Source: Campylobacterales bacterium
Lineage (GTDB): Bacteria > Campylobacterota > Campylobacteria > Campylobacterales > Sulfurimonadaceae
NCBI GenBank assembly: GCA_016937915.1
Contig: JAFGVR010000241.1
Location: 1-6,333, forward strand
Length of the DNA: 6,333 bases
Reading direction: 5' to 3'
Part shown: in pieces, positions 1 to 5,280 of the stretch
Numbering within the stretch: position 1 is the first letter of the stretch
Layout: each line of letters starts with the position of its first letter
The notes under the pieces: generated by a model
The model's input: the letters and a program-made list of their open reading frames with translations, nothing else
Told to the model about the DNA's origin: nothing
Databases searched by the model: none
Made by a program: the position numbers and the translations under genes

Positions 1-2
1 AG

Positions 3-167
3 CAAGAAGTTATGCAAACTATATATATGGAAGCACTACAAATGGGTCAAAACCCTCAAGAAGTTTTTGAACACTACCAAAAAGCTGGATATATCCCTGC
101 AATCCAGATGTCAATGGTAGAAGATAAAGTTCTTAGCGGTCTTTTAAACAAAAAACTAGAGGCGTAA
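3..167 (+). CDS. tig: Trigger factor, C-terminal end (partial, 5' end outside window)
   Basis: The open frame entering from the left edge reads 54 residues, including [15 protein letters not shown] and ending LLNKKLEA, before a TAA at 165-167. This looks like the extreme C-terminus of trigger factor: a helical segment of the chaperone domain with the common pattern of a short loop (AGYIPAIQ), then a final helix. Trigger factor is the ribosome-bound chaperone and peptidyl-prolyl isomerase that receives nascent chains at the exit tunnel. The assignment rests partly on context, because tig directly upstream of clpP is a widespread bacterial arrangement and is the order I recall in Campylobacterota. 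The gap to clpP is only 4 bases, which implies co-transcription. The ribosome-binding and PPIase domains are outside the window, so the identification is good but not certain. Confidence 0.82.
   Translation, partial: QEVMQTIYMEALQMGQNPQEVFEHYQKAGYIPAIQMSMVEDKVLSGLLNKKLEA
158..163 (+). promoter_or_regulatory. Ribosome binding site of clpP, inside the tig 3' end
   Basis: AGAGGC lies about 8 bases before the clpP ATG at 172 and is formed by the last codons of tig. It is a moderate Shine-Dalgarno match and supports the clpP start. It also means tig and clpP must be read from the same message. Confidence 0.5.
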
Positions 168-171
168 ATTT

Positions 172-765
172 ATGAGCTATATACCTTATGTAGTAGAGAA
201 AACTGGACGCGGTGAGCGTTCATACGATATCTATTCTCGTCTTTTAAAAGATAGGATAGTGATGCTTAGTGGTGAAGTAAATGATCAAGTAGCATCTACT
301 ATAATAGCTCAGTTTTTATTTTTAGAAGCAGAAGATCCAGAAAAAGATATCTACTTCTACATCAACTCCCCTGGTGGAGTTGTAACAGCTGGTATGGCTA
401 TATATGATACTATGAACTATATCCGTCCAAAAGTTGTAACTATCTGTATAGGGCAAGCTGCTTCGATGGGTGCATTTTTATTATCTTCTGGTGAAAAAGG
501 GAAACGATACTGTCTTCCACACGCAAGAGTTATGATACACCAACCTTTAGGTGGAGCTCAAGGACAAGCTACTGACATTGCTATCCAAGCAAAAGAGATT
601 TTACGCATGAAAGAGGAACTAAACTCTATACTTGCAAAAAATACTGGACAAAGTGTCGAAACAATAGAAAAAGATACAGATAGAGATAACTTTATGAGTG
701 CATCTGAGTGTGTAAAATACGGACTCATAGATGAAGTACTAACTAAAAGTGAAATTGAACAATAA
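172..765 (+). CDS. clpP: ATP-dependent Clp protease proteolytic subunit ClpP
   Basis: ClpP is the serine peptidase that forms a two-ring tetradecamer in the cytoplasm. It degrades substrates unfolded and threaded in by ClpX or ClpA. At 197 residues it has the usual length. The catalytic triad can be read directly: Ser98 in GQAASMGAF (93-102), His123 in [11 protein letters not shown] (118-128), and Asp172 in the RDNFMSA stretch (171-177). The oxyanion/substrate-strand glycines are in INSPGG (64-69). The N-terminus starts close to the mature end of other ClpPs ([13 protein letters not shown]), so a long propeptide is unlikely. It begins 4 bases after tig and ends 9 bases before the next gene, inside a protein quality-control cluster. 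All key residues are intact, so it should be an active protease subunit. Confidence 0.98.
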   Translation: MSYIPYVVEKTGRGERSYDIYSRLLKDRIVMLSGEVNDQVASTIIAQFLFLEAEDPEKDIYFYINSPGGVVTAGMAIYDTMNYIRPKVVTICIGQAASMGAFLLSSGEKGKRYCLPHARVMIHQPLGGAQGQATDIAIQAKEILRMKEELNSILAKNTGQSVETIEKDTDRDNFMSASECVKYGLIDEVLTKSEIEQ

Positions 766-768
766 GGA
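764..768 (+). promoter_or_regulatory. Ribosome binding site that fixes a TTG start
   Basis: AAGGA, overlapping the clpP stop codon, sits 6 bases before TTG at 775. There is no in-frame ATG nearby. The ATG at 782 is in another frame, and the first in-frame ATG is at about codon 78. This site is therefore the main evidence for starting the next gene at TTG. Confidence 0.6.
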
Positions 769-774
769 AAAAGA

Positions 775-1833
775 TTGGTAGATGTCAAAAAAAGAAAGCG
801 TCGCCTTATAAATTTCGATGAAGATGCTGAATTTGGTAATGCACTTGAGACAAATGAACCTGCTAGCGATGTAGAGATCTATGCAAAAGAGGTCTTAAAT
901 ACTTTAATAGCAGACAATCTACCACCAACCCCAAATAATTTCTCACTTTATTTTGATAGATTATTAGAAAATAAAAGTGAAAATTTAAGAAAACAGATAT
1001 TATCTATGTTAGAACTTGAAGATAATAATGATGATGAAAATACCATCATGTTAGAACAAAGTTTAAAACAAGGTTTTGGGTCTGTTAAAGGGATATTAAC
1101 TGTAACTGCCTCCTTATTTAAAAATATGAGTTTGATGAGTAAAATTTTAGAAAAAAGACGAAATGAATTACTAACAAACTCTGATTCACAAAGTGCAATA
1201 AGAACAGCAAAAGCATTAGAAAATGATGTTCTTAAATTAAATGAGATTATAAAAAAACAAAGTGCTCAAATGAAATCTCACTATGAAGATACTGCTGGTA
1301 TTTTCAAAAAAGTTGAAGGTGAAACTATATTTGACAATAAATATGGTGTTTACAACAAGAGATATTTGATTGAGAAAATTTCAAAAGAGCAAAAACTTAT
1401 AAAAGAGTTTAAACATAATAGTTCCCTTATTATGCTTGAACTCTCGCGTGATTTGATAGCCGATGTTCATAGTGAAAAAGCAACAATTCTTATGACAAGA
1501 ACAATCGCTAGACTTCTTTTAAAAACATCTAGAAGAAGTGATATAGTAGCTCATTATGGAGATGGTGTTTTTTCTATGCTTTTAAAACATACAGATTTAG
1601 AAAATGCTATAAAAACAAGTGATAGATTGGTTGATTTAGTATCAAGTTCAAATTTCTTTTTAGCAGACAGAGAGATAAAATTAAAAGTATCTATAGGGAT
1701 AACAGATGTAGATACAGATTCAACTTCTCAAGAGATAATAGTAAGTGCTTTAAATGCTATACAAAAAGCTTATGATATAGATGATGTTGATTATGCCATA
1801 TCTTTAAGAAGTGATGAGATGAAAGATTTATGA
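775..1833 (+). CDS. GGDEF-like domain protein with degenerate active site
   Basis: The 352-residue protein has three parts. A helical N-terminal region (about 30-135) contains NLPPTPNNFSLYF (48-60), a motif I recall from N-termini of many diguanylate cyclases. A probable coiled-coil linker follows at about 140-175. A C-terminal domain with the GGDEF fold pattern covers about 180-345, opening at the family's typical DxxxGVYNKRYL (187-198). The catalytic motifs are lost: the GG[DE]EF signature is replaced by YGDGVF (261-266), and the usual DxDxFK metal site reads LELSRDL (221-227). Cyclic di-GMP synthesis is therefore unlikely; a regulatory, binding or structural role is an inference. It starts with TTG behind an AAGGA site and ends in an ATGA overlap with def, so the two are probably translationally coupled. 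No transmembrane segment or signal peptide is visible, so it is likely cytoplasmic. Confidence 0.85.
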   Translation: MVDVKKRKRRLINFDEDAEFGNALETNEPASDVEIYAKEVLNTLIADNLPPTPNNFSLYFDRLLENKSENLRKQILSMLELEDNNDDENTIMLEQSLKQGFGSVKGILTVTASLFKNMSLMSKILEKRRNELLTNSDSQSAIRTAKALENDVLKLNEIIKKQSAQMKSHYEDTAGIFKKVEGETIFDNKYGVYNKRYLIEKISKEQKLIKEFKHNSSLIMLELSRDLIADVHSEKATILMTRTIARLLLKTSRRSDIVAHYGDGVFSMLLKHTDLENAIKTSDRLVDLVSSSNFFLADREIKLKVSIGITDVDTDSTSQEIIVSALNAIQKAYDIDDVDYAISLRSDEMKDL

Positions 1834-2357
1834 GACTAAATATTGTAGAATATCCTGATAAGAGACTAAAAGAGAAATCAATTGAAGTTAAGTCTTTTGA
1901 TGCAAACCTGCATGAACTTCTAGATGCCATGAATATAATGATGCTAGAATCAAATGGGATAGGCTTGGCAGCTATCCAAGTTGATTATGCCATCAGAGCT
2001 TTGATATTAAACATACCAGATGAAGATGGTGCACAACCAATAGAAAATCTTATGGAGATTATAAATCCTGTAGTTTTAAAAACCGATGGTAAAACAGTTT
2101 ATCAAGAGGGGTGTCTTAGTGTTCCAAAGTTTTATGAAGATGTTGAAAGGTTTGAAACTATCTCTATAAAATATCAAAATAGATTTGGCGAAGAAAAAAC
2201 TCTGGATGCTGATGGACTTTTAAGTATAGCTATTCAGCATGAGATGGATCACTTAAATGGCATCTTATTTATAGATAAGCTTTCATACTCAAGAAGAAAA
2301 AAGTTTGAAAAAGAGTATAAAAAACTACAAAAAGAAAAAAAGAAAGGTGGTAACTAA
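1830..2357 (+). CDS. def: Peptide deformylase
   Basis: Def removes the formyl group from the N-terminal methionine of new proteins as they leave the ribosome, using a metal-activated water. At 175 residues it is a normal-sized bacterial enzyme. All three signature motifs are intact: GIGLAAIQ (43-50), EGCLS (93-97) with metal ligand Cys95, and QHEMDHLNG (136-144) with ligands His137 and His141 and catalytic Glu138. The start ATG overlaps the stop of the GGDEF-like gene (ATGA at 1830-1833), which suggests coupling. The C-terminus is a very lysine-rich tail (about 156-173, ending KKKGGN). Its codons also supply the Shine-Dalgarno sequence of pyrE. Placement with tig and clpP fits a nascent-protein processing cluster. 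Confidence 0.98.
   Translation: MRLNIVEYPDKRLKEKSIEVKSFDANLHELLDAMNIMMLESNGIGLAAIQVDYAIRALILNIPDEDGAQPIENLMEIINPVVLKTDGKTVYQEGCLSVPKFYEDVERFETISIKYQNRFGEEKTLDADGLLSIAIQHEMDHLNGILFIDKLSYSRRKKFEKEYKKLQKEKKKGGN
2343..2350 (+). promoter_or_regulatory. Ribosome binding site of pyrE, inside the def 3' end
   Basis: AAAGGTGG lies 8 bases upstream of ATG at 2359 and is made from the last Lys-Gly-Gly codons of def. It decides the pyrE start: the upstream in-frame ATG at 2305 would add an 18-residue lysine-rich stretch that is just def read in another frame. Confidence 0.65.
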
Positions 2358-2358
2358 A

Positions 2359-2967
2359 ATGGATATCAAAAAAATTTATATGGACGCAAATGCACTTTTA
2401 GAGGGGCATTTTAAACTAAGCAGTGGAAACCATTCACAATTTTACTTACAATCTGCAAAAGTTCTAGAAGACCCAAAAACTGCAAAACTTTTAGCAGATG
2501 CTTTAGCTAAACAGATAAAAGAGAGTGGATTAGAGATAGATACTGTTTGTGCTCCAGCTCTTGGTGGTTTAATAGCTGGATTTGCTTTAGCTCAAGCTCT
2601 TGATGTTCGCTATATTTTTGCTGAGAGGGTAAATGGCGAGATGAGTATCCGCCGTGGCTTTGAAGTGAAAAAAGGTGAAAAAGTTTTAATGTGTGAAGAT
2701 ATCATCACAACTGGTGGAAGTGCTATGGAAGCAGCAGCTGTTGTAAAAGAGCTTGGTGGTGAGATAGTTGGTGTTGCAGCTTTAGCAAATCGTGGTTTTT
2801 GCAGACGAGAACATAGCGATGTTGAAACAAAACCAAACTGTAAACTTCCACAAGATATCCCATTTTTTGCGTTAGCTGATTTTACATTTGAGATGTACTC
2901 TCCAGATGCTTGTCCACTTTGTAAAGATGGTGGTGAAGCCATAAAACCAGGTTCAAGAGGGAATTAA
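2359..2967 (+). CDS. pyrE: Orotate phosphoribosyltransferase
   Basis: PyrE joins orotate to PRPP to give orotidine 5'-monophosphate, the fifth step of de novo pyrimidine synthesis. I start it at ATG 2359 (202 residues, [10 protein letters not shown]...), one base after the def stop, because it follows a good ribosome site and aligns with the usual family start. The PRPP-binding motif is [11 protein letters not shown] (111-121). [11 protein letters not shown] (98-108) is the mobile catalytic loop region, and [11 protein letters not shown] (21-31) is a conserved N-terminal substrate loop. The C-terminal CPLC (185-188) followed by KPGSRGN is typical of the longer OPRTase subtype. No other pyrimidine gene is near, so its place at the end of a protein-processing operon looks like simple co-transcription. 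No key residue is missing. Confidence 0.96.
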   Translation: MDIKKIYMDANALLEGHFKLSSGNHSQFYLQSAKVLEDPKTAKLLADALAKQIKESGLEIDTVCAPALGGLIAGFALAQALDVRYIFAERVNGEMSIRRGFEVKKGEKVLMCEDIITTGGSAMEAAAVVKELGGEIVGVAALANRGFCRREHSDVETKPNCKLPQDIPFFALADFTFEMYSPDACPLCKDGGEAIKPGSRGN

Positions 2968-2976
2968 TCCCCTCTT
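2955..2976 (+). terminator. Candidate intrinsic terminator at the end of pyrE
   Basis: A perfect 7-bp inverted repeat, AAGAGGG (2955-2961) and CCCTCTT (2970-2976), encloses an 8-base loop and is followed by a short TTTATAA tail. Its 5' arm lies in the last sense codons of pyrE, and the loop contains the TAA stop. The U tract is weak, so termination may be partial. Confidence 0.5.
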
Positions 2977-3013
2977 TATAACCATTATTCCTCATAGATT
3001 TCTCCTATTAATC

Positions 3014-3035
3014 ATAAAAAAATATAATTTTTTAT
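3014..3035. repeat. All-AT inverted repeat in the intergenic gap
   Basis: ATAAAAAA (3014-3021) is the reverse complement of TTTTTTAT (3028-3035), separated by 6 bases. It contains no G or C, so a stable RNA hairpin is doubtful. It overlaps the TATAAT boxes. It could be a by-product of a T-rich promoter region or a weak terminator acting in either direction. Confidence 0.4.
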
Positions 3036-3038
3036 AAT
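3023..3038 (+). promoter_or_regulatory. Candidate promoter for the yaiI-restriction gene unit
   Basis: Two exact TATAAT boxes occur at 3023-3028 and 3033-3038. The second directly follows a run of six T, the kind of T-rich -10 context described for Campylobacterota sigma-70 promoters, which often lack a clear -35 box. No convincing TTGACA is present at the expected distance from either box. The second box ends 44 bases before the yaiI ATG. AT-rich sequence yields such boxes by chance, so this is moderate evidence. Confidence 0.45.
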
Positions 3039-3071
3039 ATACAACAATACTTCTCATAAATAAAATAAATC

Positions 3072-3075
3072 AAGG
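3072..3075 (+). promoter_or_regulatory. Ribosome binding site of yaiI
   Basis: AAGG lies 7 bases before ATG at 3083. It is short but well spaced and supports this start as the first gene of the second transcription unit. Confidence 0.5.
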
Positions 3076-3082
3076 CTAAACA

Positions 3083-3532
3083 ATGAACCTATACATAGAC
3101 GGCGATGCATTTCCAAATCTCTTAAAACCGATAGTTCTTCGCTCAATCGAGAGGCTTGGGATAGAGACTTTTGTGGTGGCAAATAAGAAGATAGATATAG
3201 GAAAATCAAAACATATAACATACATGGTAGTAGATGCTGGTGCTGATGAGGCTGACCACAAGATAGTGGAGATGCTTTGTGAGGGTGATTTGGTGATAAC
3301 TGCTGATATCCCCCTAGCAGATAGAGCCATAACTAAAAACGCCCATGCGATAGACCATCGTGGGGAGCTTTACAGTGTTGATAATATCAAACAATACCTT
3401 GCTATGAGAGATTTGATGGAGAAGATAAGGGAGAGTGGAGAGATGACAAAAGGACCAAAACCGTTTTCTCAGCGTGATGCTCATCAGTTTGCAAACCAGT
3501 TAAATGCTTTTTTGGCTAAACACTTTAGATGA
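3083..3532 (+). CDS. yaiI: YaiI/YqxD family protein (DUF188, UPF0178)
   Basis: This 149-residue protein matches the DUF188 family over its full usual length; the family is related to PIN-like nuclease folds but has no firmly established function that I know of. Visible family motifs are an N-terminal DGDAFP (6-11, usually DADACP), the acidic DAGADEADHKIV (51-62), GDLVITADIPLA (68-79), RGELY (93-97), and FSQRD (128-132) near the end. Acidic residues Asp6, Asp8, Asp55, Asp58, Asp69 and Asp75 could form a metal site, but this is inferred from the PIN-like relationship. The family's Cys after the first acidic pair is Phe10 here. The gene heads the second block, with a 115-base gap upstream, and its TGA overlaps the start of the restriction endonuclease. 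It is usually a chromosomal orphan gene, so linkage to restriction may be incidental. Confidence 0.93.
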   Translation: MNLYIDGDAFPNLLKPIVLRSIERLGIETFVVANKKIDIGKSKHITYMVVDAGADEADHKIVEMLCEGDLVITADIPLADRAITKNAHAIDHRGELYSVDNIKQYLAMRDLMEKIRESGEMTKGPKPFSQRDAHQFANQLNAFLAKHFR

Positions 3533-5280
3533 TGAAAAAAGTTTGGTCAATCTCTACAACTGTTAGAAACCCTGAGAGGCTTAGGAGTTTTCTCATAACT
3601 CTAAAAGAGATAGAGGGTTGTTTGTGGGATAAAAAAACTCAGATAGATTTTCAGATAAGGCTTATCAAAAATAGATTTTACGGTTTTAACAACACCCAGT
3701 TTTATACAGGTTTGAGCCAAACACAAATAGAGCTTTTAGATGATGTAAACAGAGATATATTTTATGAAGATGCAAAAGAGATTTTGGAGCAAAAAAACTA
3801 TGTAGATGCAGATATGAGGGGTAGAAACTCTTATAAACCGCTAGAGAAGATGGGACTTGCATCTATAGTTGATAAAAAAGTGAAAATCACCTCTCTTGGT
3901 GAGTATCTTTTAAGTGATGATTACGATTTCGGGGAGCTTTTTTTTAGAAGCTTTATAAAGTGGCAGTATCCAAATCCGCTAGATAGGGATTTTAGAGATA
4001 AAGATATCTACGATGTGAAACCTTTTATCATAACGCTACATCTCATAAACGAAGTAAATGAGCTTTGCAAAGATAGAGGTTTAAACCCTGTTGGCATCTC
4101 AAAGTTAGAGTTTGAGATATTTGGGCAGACTTTGTTGAATTTTAGAGACTTAAGAGATCAAGCAGAGAAAGTTTTGGAGTTTAGGCAGAGGCTAAGGGAG
4201 ATAAAAAATCACAAAGATAAAAAAGAGTTTACCCAAAATTATATAGACCATTTTTTGGGAGATTTTGTAAATATTGACCATAATAACCTAAGTGATTATG
4301 CCGATAACACCATACGATATTTTAGACTTACAAGGCTGATATATATAAGAGGTGGCGGTTTTTACATAGATCTAGAGCCAAGAAGGGGTGTTGAGATAGA
4401 TGCACTTTTGGCTAAATATAATGGGGGAAGTGAAAGTTTTACTAAAAGTGAATACCAAAAATATATATCTGATATAAATGAGCCAAAACTTCCGTGGGAG
4501 AGCCAAAAGATAAAAGATGCACTTTTAGAAGATGTAGCTTCCATAGAATCTTTGGTTGGTGTTTTAGAAGATAAAAGTGATATGGGGATAGCAGAACTTA
4601 GAGAGTACAGAAAAAAACTCCAAAACCTAAAGATAAAGCAAGAACTACAAGATATAGATAAAATAGATGAAACGATAGATGCTTTAAAAAACATAAGAGT
4701 TCAAGAGTTAAAACCTAGCATCGCACTTGAGAAATATGTGACTATGGCGTTAAATATCATAAACGATTCTATAGAGATAAAACCAAACTCCCTTTTGGGT
4801 GATGATAATGAGTTTATATTTACAGCACCTGCAAATAAGCCAGATATTGAGTGTTTTTATGAAAGTTTTAATAGCATCTGCGAAGTAACTATGTTAAATG
4901 GTCGTGACCAGTGGCACAACGAAGGACAGAGTGTGATGCGACATTTTAGAGATTTTGAAAATATCTCAGATAAAGAGCAAAACTACTGCATCTTTGTAGC
5001 ACCAAAGATGCATCGTGACACTATCAACACTTTTTGGTTTTCGATAAAATACGAATACGAAGGCAAAAAACAAAAGATAATCCCCTTTACTATAGGGCAG
5101 ATTATAGAGATACTTGAGATGATAAAAAATTTAAAACAAAACAATAAAATATTTTCACATCTAAGTTTTCAAAAGTTATTGGATTGTGTTATTTCTTTAA
5201 AAGATGAAGTAAATAATTCTGATGAGTTTTTAAGGGCTATACCAAATAAGATAGCGGAATTTGAAAGGTTAAACAAATGA
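3529..5280 (+). CDS. Type IIS restriction endonuclease, AlwI / N.BstNBI family
   Basis: The 583-residue protein resembles the AlwI-family endonucleases (AlwI, PleI, MlyI, N.BstNBI), which bind a short asymmetric site and cut a few bases away. Family landmarks in order are VWSISTTVRNPERL (5-18), FIKWQYPNPL (142-151), FTQNYIDHFLGDF (234-246), and NTIRYFRLTRLIYIRGGGFYID (260-281, a winged-helix-like end of the recognition part). A helical, charged linker covers about 320-400. The C-terminal cleavage domain has KPDIECFYE (437-445), ICEVTM (450-455), EGQSVMRHF (465-473) and YCIFVAPKMHRDTI (486-499). Candidate catalytic residues are Asp439, Glu452, Glu465 and His472; their spacing (13, 13, 7) equals that I recall for N.BstNBI/BspD6I. 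The start is ATG 3529 in an ATGA overlap with yaiI (the adjacent ATG 3532 is possible); no clear ribosome site is seen, so coupling is likely. The recognition sequence cannot be read from the protein. Whether it cuts both strands or nicks one is open. Confidence 0.9.
   Translation: MMKKVWSISTTVRNPERLRSFLITLKEIEGCLWDKKTQIDFQIRLIKNRFYGFNNTQFYTGLSQTQIELLDDVNRDIFYEDAKEILEQKNYVDADMRGRNSYKPLEKMGLASIVDKKVKITSLGEYLLSDDYDFGELFFRSFIKWQYPNPLDRDFRDKDIYDVKPFIITLHLINEVNELCKDRGLNPVGISKLEFEIFGQTLLNFRDLRDQAEKVLEFRQRLREIKNHKDKKEFTQNYIDHFLGDFVNIDHNNLSDYADNTIRYFRLTRLIYIRGGGFYIDLEPRRGVEIDALLAKYNGGSESFTKSEYQKYISDINEPKLPWESQKIKDALLEDVASIESLVGVLEDKSDMGIAELREYRKKLQNLKIKQELQDIDKIDETIDALKNIRVQELKPSIALEKYVTMALNIINDSIEIKPNSLLGDDNEFIFTAPANKPDIECFYESFNSICEVTMLNGRDQWHNEGQSVMRHFRDFENISDKEQNYCIFVAPKMHRDTINTFWFSIKYEYEGKKQKIIPFTIGQIIEILEMIKNLKQNNKIFSHLSFQKLLDCVISLKDEVNNSDEFLRAIPNKIAEFERLNK

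Noticed and set aside
558..788. Minus-strand open frame of 76 residues opposite clpP
   Set aside because: It lies almost entirely opposite a well-supported gene, has low-complexity Ser/Phe-rich content and no recognisable domain.
334..2250. GGATC/GATCC sites at 334-338 and 2246-2250 and a GACTC at 722-726 as evidence for the enzyme's specificity
   Set aside because: The counts are too small in this window to show avoidance or retention, and the recognition sequence of this family member is unknown.
2305..2358. Longer pyrE start at ATG 2305 (18 extra residues)
   Set aside because: The extra stretch is a lysine-rich out-of-frame reading of the def 3' end. ATG 2359 has a good ribosome site and matches the family N-terminus.
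2610..2942. Minus-strand open frame of 110 residues opposite pyrE
   Set aside because: It is a shadow of pyrE; its composition reflects the complementary strand of conserved codons and shows no motif.
3076..3330. Minus-strand open frame of 84 residues opposite yaiI
   Set aside because: It is fully explained as the antisense of yaiI and has no independent start context or domain.
4362..4694. Minus-strand open frame of 110 residues opposite the restriction gene
   Set aside because: Ser/Leu/Phe-rich reading opposite a helical charged linker; typical antisense shadow.
3529..5280. Recent foreign origin of the restriction gene judged from base composition
   Set aside because: By eye its codon choice (ATA, AGA, TTA rich) is like that of its neighbours, so composition does not show transfer even though the gene type is often mobile.
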